Below are positions 33,296 through 41,968 of a stretch of 64,000 nt of DNA, piece after piece. This DNA is from Thiobacillus denitrificans (GTDB lineage: Bacteria; Pseudomonadota; Gammaproteobacteria; Burkholderiales; Thiobacillaceae), in NCBI GenBank assembly GCA_002343685.1, contig DDRS01000021.1, positions 1 to 64,000 on the forward strand, in the 5' to 3' direction. A program made the translations under genes and the position numbers. The notes beneath the pieces are model-generated. The model had not been told where the DNA came from, did no database searches, and saw only the letters and a program-made list of their open reading frames with translations. The number at the start of each line of letters is the position of its first letter. Positions within the stretch are counted from its first letter, which is position 1.

Positions 33296-34162
33296 CTAGA
33301 TCAACCAGTAAACCAGGATGAACAACAGCACCCACACCACATCGACGAAGTGCCAGTACCACGATACGGCCTCGAATGCGAAATGATGTTCGGCAGTGAA
33401 ATGCCCGGCCATCGAACGCAGCAGCATGACGATCAGCATCGTCGTTCCCACCAGCACGTGAAAACCGTGGAAGCCGGTCAACATGAAGAAGGTCGCACCA
33501 TACACGCCCGCACCCAGCGTCAGCCCCATCTCGGTATAGGCGTGATGGTATTCGTAGGCTTGCAGACATAGAAAGACCACACCGAGCGTAACCGTCATCC
33601 CCAGCCCTAGAATCAGCTGCATGCGGTTGTTTTTTTTCAGACCCCAGTGCGCCCAGGTGACCGTCACACCCGAACTCAGCAGCAGCAGCGTGTTGATGGC
33701 CGGAATGCCCCATGCTTCCATCGGCGTGAATTTCAAGCCATCGGCGGTCAGGCCGGGGCCCGCAGTCGGCCACGCCGCCTTGAACGTAGGCCAGAGTTGC
33801 TGCATCGTGTCGGACTCGCCCAGCCAAGGCACCGACAGCACCCGGGTATAAAACAGCGCGCCGAAGAATGCGGCGAAGAACATTACTTCCGAAAAGATGA
33901 ACCAGCTCATGGACCAGCGATACGAGGAATCCACCTGCTTGTTGTAGCGGCCGGCTTCGCTGTCTCGGATCACTTCGCCGAACCATCCGAACATCATGAA
34001 AAACAGCACGGCCACGCCGGCCAGCAGCACCCAGCCGCCATGGTTGATTTCGTGCATGGTCATGACGCCTCCCACTGCCATCGTCAGCAGGGCCACCGAC
34101 CCGATGATCGGCCAGAGCGAAGGTTGCGGCAGGTAATATTTATCGGTTTGTGCCAGGCTCAT
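33296..34162 (-). CDS. ctaE: Cytochrome c oxidase subunit III
   Basis: The 288-residue protein has seven predicted helices and the family motifs WFGEVIRDSEAGRYNK, FIFSEVMFFAAFFGALFYT and GFHGFHVLVGTTMLIV. It is the last structural gene of the aa3-type operon (ctaC-ctaD-small ORF-ctaG-DUF2970-ctaE). Confidence 0.96.
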   Translation of the reverse strand: MSLAQTDKYYLPQPSLWPIIGSVALLTMAVGGVMTMHEINHGGWVLLAGVAVLFFMMFGWFGEVIRDSEAGRYNKQVDSSYRWSMSWFIFSEVMFFAAFFGALFYTRVLSVPWLGESDTMQQLWPTFKAAWPTAGPGLTADGLKFTPMEAWGIPAINTLLLLSSGVTVTWAHWGLKKNNRMQLILGLGMTVTLGVVFLCLQAYEYHHAYTEMGLTLGAGVYGATFFMLTGFHGFHVLVGTTMLIVMLLRSMAGHFTAEHHFAFEAVSWYWHFVDVVWVLLFILVYWLI

Positions 34163-34192
34163 GTCTTTCCCTCTTCCTCGTCTATTGATCGT

Positions 34193-34390
34193 TTACTTCA
34201 CGAACTGCAGCACCAGGTACACCACCAGCAATAATGTCAGAACAAACACCATACCGCCGACCAGGCCGGCAATGATGATCTGTGCCTGCGTCAGGCTTTG
34301 CGCGTCATCATCGTAATCGCGCCGTTTGCGCACGCCGAAAAAACTCCAAAACACGGCAAGTGCAGCACGCAGGTTCCCCTTTTCAGCCAT
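34193..34390 (-). CDS. DUF2970 small membrane protein
   Basis: The 65-residue protein has the DUF2970 pattern: N-terminal AVFWSFFGVRKRRDYD motif and one C-terminal helix (IIIAGLVGGMVFVLTLLLVV). It overlaps ctaG by 8 bases. DUF2970 genes sit in betaproteobacterial aa3-type oxidase operons; the role is unknown. Confidence 0.88.
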   Translation of the reverse strand: MAEKGNLRAALAVFWSFFGVRKRRDYDDDAQSLTQAQIIIAGLVGGMVFVLTLLLVVYLVLQFVK

Positions 34391-34937
34391 GCGGCACTTT
34401 TTCCGGCAACGTCGCCGTCTGCGCCTTGGGATCCGTGTTGAAGAAGGTGTAGGACAAGGTCACAGTATGCAAGTCCTTGTCCATCGACGGATCCAGCACG
34501 AACAACACCGGCATCTGGCGCCGTTCGCCCGCAGCCAGCTTCTGCGGGGTGAAGCAGAAGCACTCGATTTTCCTGAAAAATGCGCCCGCGCGGGCCGGCC
34601 CGTAACTTGGCACTGCCTGGCCCACGATTGCATGATCGCTGTTGTTGGCCGCTTCGTATTCCACCTGCACCAACTGGCCCGGATGCACCTTGATACTGCG
34701 CTGCATGGTTTTGAATTGCCACGGCAGCCCCTCGTTGGTATTGGCGTCGAATTCAATCGTCACCCAGCGGCTGGTATCGACCTGGGTGTTTTTCACCAGA
34801 CTCTGCTCGTCGCCAGAGTTGATTCCGGTCACTTCGCAAATCTTGTAATAAAACGGTACCAGCGCAAACCCAAACCCGAACATGCCCAGCGCCACAACAA
34901 TGAGCTTGGTCAGCGTGTTGGATTTGCCGGTGGGCAT
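34383..34937 (-). CDS. ctaG: Cytochrome c oxidase assembly protein CtaG (Cox11)
   Basis: CtaG/Cox11 delivers copper to CuB of subunit I. The 184-residue protein has one N-terminal helix, the motif PFYYKICEVTGIN, and the copper-binding ECFCFTPQKLAAGE (CFCF motif), then a beta-sandwich ending with the TLSYTFFNT motif. It lies between the small oxidase ORF and the DUF2970 gene. Confidence 0.96.
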   Translation of the reverse strand: MPTGKSNTLTKLIVVALGMFGFGFALVPFYYKICEVTGINSGDEQSLVKNTQVDTSRWVTIEFDANTNEGLPWQFKTMQRSIKVHPGQLVQVEYEAANNSDHAIVGQAVPSYGPARAGAFFRKIECFCFTPQKLAAGERRQMPVLFVLDPSMDKDLHTVTLSYTFFNTDPKAQTATLPEKVPHG

Positions 34938-34940
34938 GGT

Positions 34941-35063
34941 CTATTTCAATCCGTTGTATAGCGTGAACAGGAACAAGCCAATCGCAATGGCGGCCAGAAT
35001 ACCGGCCGTCAGATATTTGCCGTTTTGCTTGTTGTCAGCCATGCCGATTGAATCGCCGCTCAT
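34941..35063 (-). CDS. Cytochrome oxidase small assembly protein (about 40 residues)
   Basis: A short frame fills the gap between ctaD and ctaG. The ATG at 35063 overlaps the ctaD stop (ATGA) and gives 40 residues; an internal ATG at 35042 would give 33. One hydrophobic helix (LTAGILAAIAIGLFLFTLYN) follows a polar start containing ADNKQNGKY. Betaproteobacterial aa3-type operons often hold a small single-helix protein of this kind here. Function unknown. Confidence 0.75.
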   Translation of the reverse strand: MSGDSIGMADNKQNGKYLTAGILAAIAIGLFLFTLYNGLK

Positions 35064-36640
35064 TTCACCACCGGTGCGGTTTCAAAGGTATGGTAGGGCG
35101 CGGGCGAAGGCACCGTCCACTCCAGGCCTTGAGCCCCTTCCCAAACCTGATCGCTCGCCTTGGCTCCGCCCTTGATCGTTTTCAGCACCAGAACCAGGAA
35201 GATCAACTGGCTGAATCCGAAGATGAAGGCGCCCACGGTCGCAATCTGGTTGAACTCAGTGAACTGCAGCGCATAGTCGGGAATGCGTCGCGGCATGCCG
35301 GCCAGGCCGAGGAAGTGCATCGGGAAAAACACGATGTTCATGCCGATGACGGACAACCAGAAGTGCGTTTTTCCGAGCGTCTCGTTGTACATATGACCCG
35401 TCCATTTCGGCAGCCAGTAATAGATCCCGGCAAAAATGGAGAACAAGGCGCCGGAGACCAGCACGTAGTGGAAATGCGCCACGACGTAATAGGTGTCCTG
35501 CAGCTGGATGTCGACCGGCGCCATCGCAAGCACCAGTCCCGAGAAGCCGCCTATCGTGAACAGGCACACGAACGCGATGGCGAACAGCATCGGCGTCTCA
35601 AACGTCAGAGAGCCTTTCCACATCGTGGCCACCCAGTTGAACACCTTCACCCCGGTCGGGACCGCGATCAACATGGTAGAGAACATGAAGAACAGCTGCG
35701 CCGCCACCGGCATGCCCACGGCGAACATGTGATGCGCCCACACGGTGAACGACAGGATCGCGATCGAGGCAGTGGCATATACCATCGAGGCGTAGCCGAA
35801 CAAGGGCTTGCGGGAGAAGGTCGGAATGATCTGCGAGATGATGCCGAAAGCCGGCAGGATCAGGATGTATACCTCTGGGTGCCCGAAGAACCAGAAGATA
35901 TGCTGGAACATCACCGGGTCGCCACCGCCTGCCGCGTTGAAGAAATGGGTACCGAAATTACGGTCGGTAAGCAGCATGGTGACCGCCCCCGCCAGGACCG
36001 GCATGGTGGCGATCAGCAGATAGGCGGTAATCAGCCAGGTCCAGACGAACATCGGCATCTTCATCAGCGTGAGCCCAGGCGCGCGCATGTTGAGGATGGT
36101 GGTGATGATGTTGATCGATCCCATGATCGACGACAGGCCCATGATGTGTATGGCCAGAATCGTCAGGTCATAGGACACGCCGCCTTGGATGAAAAGCGGC
36201 GGGTACATCGTCCAGCCGCCGGCCACGGCGCCGCCCGGCAGCCAGAACGACCCCAGCAGCATGATGCCGGCCACCGGCAAGAGCCAGAAACTCCAGTTGT
36301 TCATGCGCGGGAATGCCATGTCGGGCGCACCGATCATCAGCGGCACCTGCCAGTTCGCAAAGCCGGTGAAGGCCGGCATGATGACGCCGAAAATCATGAT
36401 CAGGCCGTGCATCGTGGTGAGCTGATTGAAGAAATCGGGGTGCATCAACTGCATGCCCGGCTCGAAAAGTTCGGAGCGAATCAGCAGTGCCATCGAGCCG
36501 GCAGTAAACAGCATGATGAGCGAGAACCACAAGTAGAGCGAACCGATATCCTTGTGGTTGGTCGTGGTCAGCCAGCGCATGATTCCGGTGGGATGCGCGT
36601 GGTGTCCGTGGTCGTCGTGGGCGTGTGCTGCGTCAGACAT
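35060..36640 (-). CDS. ctaD: Cytochrome c oxidase subunit I (aa3-type)
   Basis: The 526-residue protein carries heme a and the heme a3-CuB site. After a His-rich N terminus (HAHDDHGHHAH) come twelve helices with NHKDIGSLYLWF, the CuB/Tyr motif WFFGHPEVYILILPAFG, SFTVWAHHMFAVGMP and the heme ligands in VVAHFHYVLVSG. Residue patterns match A-family heme-copper oxidases. The N-terminal His cluster could bind metal. It follows ctaC by 23 bases. Confidence 0.97.
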   Translation of the reverse strand: MSDAAHAHDDHGHHAHPTGIMRWLTTTNHKDIGSLYLWFSLIMLFTAGSMALLIRSELFEPGMQLMHPDFFNQLTTMHGLIMIFGVIMPAFTGFANWQVPLMIGAPDMAFPRMNNWSFWLLPVAGIMLLGSFWLPGGAVAGGWTMYPPLFIQGGVSYDLTILAIHIMGLSSIMGSINIITTILNMRAPGLTLMKMPMFVWTWLITAYLLIATMPVLAGAVTMLLTDRNFGTHFFNAAGGGDPVMFQHIFWFFGHPEVYILILPAFGIISQIIPTFSRKPLFGYASMVYATASIAILSFTVWAHHMFAVGMPVAAQLFFMFSTMLIAVPTGVKVFNWVATMWKGSLTFETPMLFAIAFVCLFTIGGFSGLVLAMAPVDIQLQDTYYVVAHFHYVLVSGALFSIFAGIYYWLPKWTGHMYNETLGKTHFWLSVIGMNIVFFPMHFLGLAGMPRRIPDYALQFTEFNQIATVGAFIFGFSQLIFLVLVLKTIKGGAKASDQVWEGAQGLEWTVPSPAPYHTFETAPVVK

Positions 36641-36663
36641 GACTGTGCTCTCCTATCGGTTGT

Positions 36664-37815
36664 TCACTGCGCGGCGGGGGCGGCGGCGACGGCTCCCCCG
36701 CGGGCGGCTGCGATGTCCGCGGGCTGCGCCGCGTCACCCATCTTGTTGTCCCAGGCATTGCGCTCATACGTCACGACCGCGGCAATTTCCGCATCGGACA
36801 GGCGGTCGGCGAATCCGACCATGGCAGTGCCCGGACGACCGCCGTGCACCACGATATTGATATGCGCGGCAATCGGCCCGGTGGCGACCTTGGAACCGTT
36901 CATCGCAGGGAACACGCCTGGCAGGCCCATGCCATTGGCCTGGTGACAGGCGGCGCAGTTGGCTTGATAGACTTTCTCACCCCGTTTCACCAATTCCTTG
37001 ACGTCAAAGGTTTTGGTGTTGTCGGCCGCTGCAGCCTGGGCCGTACCTTTCTTCTTGGCCACCCAGGCTTTGTAATCCTCCTCGGAGACCACTTTGACTA
37101 CGATCGGCATGAAACCATGGTCCTTGCCGCACAGCTCGGCGCATTGGCCGCGATAGGTGCCAATCTTGTCCGCCTTGAACCAGCTGTCCCGGATGAAGCC
37201 AGGGATGCCGTCCTGCTTGACGCCGAAGGCGGGAACCCACCAGGAATGGATCACGTCATTGGCGGTAATCAGCAAGCGCACCCGCTTGCCAACCGGCACC
37301 ACCATCGGATCATCCACTTCGAGCAGGTAGTGTTCGTCTTTGGCCGCCGTGCCGTCGATCTGTTCGCGCGGCGTGGCGAGCGTGCTGTAGAAGTGAACGC
37401 CTTCGTTAAGGTAGTCGTAGCCCCATTTCCACTGATAGCCCGTGATCTTGACGGTCATATCGGGATTGGAGGTGTCTTTCATCTCGATCACGACCTTGGC
37501 GGCCGGGTAGGCCATCCCCACCAGGATGATGAACGGGATGATGGTCCAGATGATTTCGACTGTGGTGTTTTCGTGGAAATGCGCCGCTTTGTGGCCGACC
37601 GATTTGCGGTGCTTGACCAGCGAGTAGAACATCATGCCGAAGACGATGATGAAAATTCCGACGCACACCAGCATGATGAGGTTATGCAGATGGAACACCT
37701 CCCTCGCCACCTGACTCGCCGGTGGTTGCAGGTTGTATGCATAGTCTGCCAGCGCTGACTGGCTGGCTGCCCATACCGCCCCCATCACCCCTGCCCTTTG
37801 CCACATGCTTTTCAT
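36664..37815 (-). CDS. ctaC: Cytochrome c oxidase subunit II with fused cytochrome c domain
   Basis: The 383-residue protein has a signal sequence, two helices (about 40-65 and 87-108), the CuA domain with ligands H190, C225, C229, H233 and M236 (GQCAELCGKDHGFM), and an added C-terminal cytochrome c domain with CAACH at 287-291. This makes the enzyme a caa3-like oxidase. An Ala-rich tail ends the protein. It is the first gene of the operon. Confidence 0.97.
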   Translation of the reverse strand: MKSMWQRAGVMGAVWAASQSALADYAYNLQPPASQVAREVFHLHNLIMLVCVGIFIIVFGMMFYSLVKHRKSVGHKAAHFHENTTVEIIWTIIPFIILVGMAYPAAKVVIEMKDTSNPDMTVKITGYQWKWGYDYLNEGVHFYSTLATPREQIDGTAAKDEHYLLEVDDPMVVPVGKRVRLLITANDVIHSWWVPAFGVKQDGIPGFIRDSWFKADKIGTYRGQCAELCGKDHGFMPIVVKVVSEEDYKAWVAKKKGTAQAAAADNTKTFDVKELVKRGEKVYQANCAACHQANGMGLPGVFPAMNGSKVATGPIAAHINIVVHGGRPGTAMVGFADRLSDAEIAAVVTYERNAWDNKMGDAAQPADIAAARGGAVAAAPAAQ

Positions 37816-37869
37816 CGCGTTCCCCGTCCTCTGACTTTGTTATGGGTAGTCGTTGCGGCGCGTATTGCC

Positions 37870-38355
37870 CTATGCCTGCAACTTTCTGCGTAAGGTCGCA
37901 GCCAGTTGCAGCCGCGCCTCGTCACTCAGGTACTGTCCGACTTTTGTTTCGCGACCATGAGAACTCAGGCTGAGACGGCAGTTTCTGCCTGACGTCCCGC
38001 AGTCGCATATCACACGCGCCCATTGGCGATTCATTTCACGACGCTCTCCATGCGTGCCGGCATGCCACTCCAGCACTATCACATCCCCTTCAATCGTAAG
38101 TGTTTCGTAATCCCCTTCCCGGCTGCGCAGCGTCTCCAGTGCCCATGCCAGCAATCCAATTTCCAATCCGGCAAATGGCAGGATCAGCCAGTATCCCAGG
38201 AGCGCGAAGCCACTTGCCGTTGCAAAACATACTGTCGCCAGACTCCAGAGCACCAGCTGCTGCTGGCGGTGTGTCAATGAATGGTTAGGGCGGGACTGGA
38301 ATACAAACGCGCCTGCTGACACACCTTCACAGTCTTCCGTATTCACCTGTTCCAT
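37870..38355 (-). CDS. DUF2244 membrane protein
   Basis: About 161 residues with the DUF2244 layout: N-terminal FQSRPNHSLTHRQQQLVL, a helical hairpin (LVLWSLATVCFATASGFALLG and ILPFAGLEIGLLAWAL), then a soluble domain (GDYETLTIEGDVIVLEW, ETKVGQYLSDEARLQLA). The start is unclear; an upstream in-frame ATG at 38388 would add 11 residues and neither has a good ribosome-binding site. DUF2244 genes are common beside betaproteobacterial oxidase operons. Function unknown. Confidence 0.85.
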   Translation of the reverse strand: MEQVNTEDCEGVSAGAFVFQSRPNHSLTHRQQQLVLWSLATVCFATASGFALLGYWLILPFAGLEIGLLAWALETLRSREGDYETLTIEGDVIVLEWHAGTHGERREMNRQWARVICDCGTSGRNCRLSLSSHGRETKVGQYLSDEARLQLAATLRRKLQA

Positions 38356-38484
38356 ATGGAGAAGCGAGGAAACCGCGTGCGGCATCATGTCGCAGACAGT
38401 AACACGACGCCGCTCGCCAGAACAAGCGGTGCGCTCGAATTAACTTATTGATTTGTTTATAAAATATCGTTATTACAGACTATT

Positions 38485-39165
38485 CTAAGATACTAACCAA
38501 TCAGGCAGCGTCAGCCATTGCGGCATGTTCAACGGCAAACCTTCCCCCTCAAAAAATCCCTGAACGCCCAGACACGGGCCGGGCAGGCGCGTACGCAAGG
38601 CCGCCAGGTTTTCCGCTGCCTGCGGCATCGCCGGCTCGATGTGATTGCCCACCCACCCTGCCCACTGGACACGTCGCAGGGCGATCGACTCGGCCGTCAG
38701 CAATGCATGATTCAGACAACCCAGTCGCAGCCCCACCACCAGCACGACGGGCAGGCCCAGACGCAGAGCAAGGTCCGCCATATCCTCGTGCTCATTAAGC
38801 GGAACCCGCCATCCTCCTGCGCCCTCGACCACCACGACATCGGCGATGGCGGCAAGGCGTGCATACGCCGCGGCAATGACGTCCAGTTCAATCCGCGCAC
38901 CGAGCGACTCCGCTGCAATATGCGGCGCGATGGCTTCGGCAAAGGCGTAGGGATTCACATCGCGTGCATCCGCGTCGACGTTGGCCGCCTGCATGAGCGC
39001 GACCACGTCCTCATTCAATTCATCCGGCGCAGAACCGGCCGACACCGGCTTCATTGCGGCCACCCGTAGCCCGCGCGCGCGCAGCGCATGAATCAGTGCC
39101 ACCGCCACGCGCGTCTTGCCGATGCCGGTATCGGTGCCGGTGACGAACAAACCATGCGCACTCAT
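38485..39165 (-). CDS. bioD: Dethiobiotin synthetase
   Basis: BioD closes the ureido ring of dethiobiotin from DAPA, CO2 and ATP. The 226-residue protein has the P-loop GTDTGIGKTRVAVAL at the N terminus, AAMKPVSAG and VVVEGAGGWRVPLN, all family motifs. It overlaps bioC by 4 bases and ends the bioBFHCD operon. Confidence 0.96.
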   Translation of the reverse strand: MSAHGLFVTGTDTGIGKTRVAVALIHALRARGLRVAAMKPVSAGSAPDELNEDVVALMQAANVDADARDVNPYAFAEAIAPHIAAESLGARIELDVIAAAYARLAAIADVVVVEGAGGWRVPLNEHEDMADLALRLGLPVVLVVGLRLGCLNHALLTAESIALRRVQWAGWVGNHIEPAMPQAAENLAALRTRLPGPCLGVQGFFEGEGLPLNMPQWLTLPDWLVS

Positions 39166-40082
39166 GCCTGCCCCAGTTTGCGGCGGCGCTCGCCGATGTT
39201 GAACTGGATCACCTGCCGCCCGTCTTCGCGACGCGTCTTGTCACCTGCCCAGGCATGGCCATAGATCACTTCGAAGGTTGCCGGCAGCCGTCCGTCGCGG
39301 CGTTGCATTTCATAGGCCTGCTCAAGCCGCGACCACGCCGTCTTGCCCAACAGGCCGCGGCGACGGGCCGAGGCCGCATTGTGCGCGCCGATTCCCTTGA
39401 GATCTCGCATCAATGTCTTGAGATCGGCGTAGGTCAGCGTCAGCATCTCCATTTCCATCACGGGGCTCGAGAAACCGGCGTGGATGAGCATGTCGCCGAT
39501 GTCGTGCAGATCGATGAAGCGGTTGACGTGCGGCGCATCGTCGATGGCCGTGAAGGCCGCGCGCAGTTCCTTCAGTGTGTCGGGACCGAATGTGGCGAAG
39601 ATCAGCAGGCCGCCTGGAGCCAGCACCTGATGAAACCCCTTGAACGTGGCTTCAAGATCGCGCGCCCACTGTATGGCCAGGCTGGACCAGACGAGATCCA
39701 TGCTGTTGGGTGAAAGCGGAAGCCGCTCCATGTCGGCGCACACCAGATGATTCGTCTCCGCAGGCGAAGGCGCCAGACGATGCAACACGCGCCGCGCCCA
39801 CGTCGGCTGCGGCAGGCGAGTACGTGCCGCCATCAGCATGGCCGGTGCGATGTCGAGCGCACAGAATTCGGAGGCCGCATAGCGCGAACGCAAATGCGCT
39901 AGCCCATAACCGGTACCCGTGCCGACATCGAGCACGCGGCCTGGCTGCAGCGACATGAAGTCGAGACGTTCCAGCAAGCGATCGCATATTTCGCGCTGCA
40001 ATACCGCGTGCGCGTCGTAGCTGGTGGCGGCATGATCGAACGCACGCCGTACTTCGGCGAAATCGAGCTCAGCCTCAGTCAT
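39162..40082 (-). CDS. bioC: Malonyl-ACP O-methyltransferase BioC
   Basis: BioC methylates malonyl-ACP to start pimelate synthesis. With the ATG at 40082 (overlapping the bioH stop by 8 bases) the protein is 306 residues. It has AFDHAATSYDAHAVLQREI, the SAM motif VLDVGTGTGYGLAHL and SSLAIQWARDL, as in BioC. An upstream in-frame start is possible but lies inside bioH. Confidence 0.95.
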   Translation of the reverse strand: MTEAELDFAEVRRAFDHAATSYDAHAVLQREICDRLLERLDFMSLQPGRVLDVGTGTGYGLAHLRSRYAASEFCALDIAPAMLMAARTRLPQPTWARRVLHRLAPSPAETNHLVCADMERLPLSPNSMDLVWSSLAIQWARDLEATFKGFHQVLAPGGLLIFATFGPDTLKELRAAFTAIDDAPHVNRFIDLHDIGDMLIHAGFSSPVMEMEMLTLTYADLKTLMRDLKGIGAHNAASARRRGLLGKTAWSRLEQAYEMQRRDGRLPATFEVIYGHAWAGDKTRREDGRQVIQFNIGERRRKLGQA

Positions 40083-40821
40083 GGGCAAAGCGTCCGATTG
40101 CGGCAGCCACGTCTGCACTGTGCGACAGATGCGGCGCATGCGCAGCCCTGGCCAGTTCGACATACCGTGCGTTCGGGAGGGTTTCTGCCAGCCAGCGCCC
40201 TGCCGCCGCCGGCGTCAATGCATCGAGTGCGCCATGCAGCACCAACGTCGGCTGCGTCAGACGCGTCAACTGCTGACGCAAGTCTGTTTCACGCAGAATC
40301 GTCAATCCACCCGACAAGGCCTCGGCGCGCGCCTGCGGCAGGGCCAGAAAGTGCTGGCGCAGCTGCTGCAACAATGATTTTTGATCGGGCACGCCACGTG
40401 TCTGCAAGCTGAGAAAGCGCAGTAGCGTGGCCTGCGGGTCGGCCAGCAGCGCTGCGCCGAAATCCTCCAGGTCGGTTGCGGGCACCCCATGTGACCAGCT
40501 TTCATCTGCGACGAAACGCGGTGTCGAGGCCAGCAGGATCAGGCGTCTCAACTTGCCCGGATGATCGAGCGCAGCGCGCATCACCACCTGCCCGCCCAAT
40601 GACCAGCCCAGCACGGTGCTGCCTTCCGGAACCTGTTCTGCCAGATCGTCTGCCCAGCCCTGCAACGAGTTGTTCGGCTGACTGTTGCGCCCACCATGTC
40701 CCGGCAAATCGAGTGCATGCACGTCGAAATCATCAGCCAGCAATTGCGCAAGCACGTCGAACACGCGCGCATTCATGCCCCAGCCGTGCACCAGCACCAG
40801 TATGGGCTTAGTCGAGCGCAT
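40075..40821 (-). CDS. bioH: Pimeloyl-ACP methyl ester carboxylesterase BioH
   Basis: BioH removes the methyl group that BioC adds, releasing pimeloyl-ACP for BioF. The 248-residue alpha/beta hydrolase has the oxyanion region VLVHGWGMNARVF, the nucleophile elbow GWSLGGQV (Ser), an Asp in LHGALDALTP and His in ARAAHAPHLSH. It overlaps bioF by 14 bases. Confidence 0.95.
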   Translation of the reverse strand: MRSTKPILVLVHGWGMNARVFDVLAQLLADDFDVHALDLPGHGGRNSQPNNSLQGWADDLAEQVPEGSTVLGWSLGGQVVMRAALDHPGKLRRLILLASTPRFVADESWSHGVPATDLEDFGAALLADPQATLLRFLSLQTRGVPDQKSLLQQLRQHFLALPQARAEALSGGLTILRETDLRQQLTRLTQPTLVLHGALDALTPAAAGRWLAETLPNARYVELARAAHAPHLSHSADVAAAIGRFAHD

Positions 40822-41968
40822 GCAGGGCCTCGACCAGTTGAGCGATATCGTCTGCGCTATGTGCCGCTGACAGGGTAATGCGCAGGCGCGCCGTGTCGGC
40901 GGGAACCGTCGGCGTACGGATGGCGGGCACCATCAGCCCACGTTGCAGCAAGTCTTTCGACAGTTGTACCGCATCGGCATTCGCGCCGATCACCAGCGGC
41001 TGAATCGGTGTATCCGAGGGCATCAGAACGCCCCGTTTCAAACCTGCCAGGCCTTGGCGCAGTTGCGCGACATGCGTACCCAGCCGTTCGCGCCGCGCTG
41101 CGCCTGATTCGATCTGGCGCAGGCTCTCCAATAGGCACGCCGCCAGGAGCGGTGGCGAAGCCGTCGTGTAGATGTAGGGACGCGCCTTCTGGATCAGCCA
41201 GTCGATCACGTCCGGCTGCGCCGCCACGGCGGCACCCGACACGCCCGCCGCCTTGCCCAACGTGGCCAGGTAGATGACACGGTCACTTGCACGTGCGCCT
41301 TCGGTCAGTCCGCCCCGACCTTCGTTCAGCACGCCAAAACCGTGCGCATCGTCGAGATACAGCCAGGCGTCGTAGCGTTCGGTCAGCTCGAGCAGGGCGT
41401 CGACCGGCGCCAAATCGCCGTCCATGCTGAAGACCAGGTCGGAGACAATGAGCTTGTCCTGGGCCGTACTGTCTGCGAGTTGCGATTCAAGTTGGGCGAG
41501 ATCGTTGTGGCGATAGCGGCTGAAGCGCGCACCTGACAGCTGCGCTGCGTCGACCAGCGAAGCGTGGTTGAGCTTGTCGGCGAAGATCTCGCCGTGGCGG
41601 CTGACCAGCGCGGTGATCACCGCGAGGTTCGCCATATAACCGGTGGAAAACAGCAGGGCCGCCGGTTTGCCGATGTAACCGGAAAAAGCCGACTCGAAGT
41701 CGTGATGAAAGCGGTGGTGACCGGTGATGAGATGGGCGGCACCCGCGCCGACGCCGCATTGGTCGAGCGCGGCATGCGCGGCCCGAATCAAAGCCGGATC
41801 AGCGGCAAGGCCGAGGTAATCGTTACTGCAGAAGGAAATGACGCGCTGGCCATTGATCGTGACGTGGGCGCCTTGTGCGCCGTCGAGCAGCAGGCGCCGC
41901 CGTTCGAGATGATCGGTCCTCAGCGCCGCCAGCCCCTGCTGCAGGCGGGTCAGCGCAGCAAAACTCAC
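40808..41968 (-). CDS. bioF: 8-amino-7-oxononanoate synthase
   Basis: BioF condenses pimeloyl-ACP with alanine using PLP. The protein is 386 residues if it starts at the GTG at 41968, which overlaps the bioB stop (GTGA). The frame stays open upstream but that part is inside bioB. Motifs include ISFCSNDYLGLA, LLFSTGYMANLAV, YLDDAHGFGVL and the PLP-lysine region YLATLGKAAGVSGA. Confidence 0.95.
   Translation of the reverse strand: MSFAALTRLQQGLAALRTDHLERRRLLLDGAQGAHVTINGQRVISFCSNDYLGLAADPALIRAAHAALDQCGVGAGAAHLITGHHRFHHDFESAFSGYIGKPAALLFSTGYMANLAVITALVSRHGEIFADKLNHASLVDAAQLSGARFSRYRHNDLAQLESQLADSTAQDKLIVSDLVFSMDGDLAPVDALLELTERYDAWLYLDDAHGFGVLNEGRGGLTEGARASDRVIYLATLGKAAGVSGAAVAAQPDVIDWLIQKARPYIYTTASPPLLAACLLESLRQIESGAARRERLGTHVAQLRQGLAGLKRGVLMPSDTPIQPLVIGANADAVQLSKDLLQRGLMVPAIRTPTVPADTARLRITLSAAHSADDIAQLVEALHALD

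Noticed and set aside
35048..36946. Plus-strand frame of 632 codons opposite ctaD and ctaC
   Set aside because: Antisense shadow of conserved oxidase genes, rich in His, Arg and Gln, no motif.
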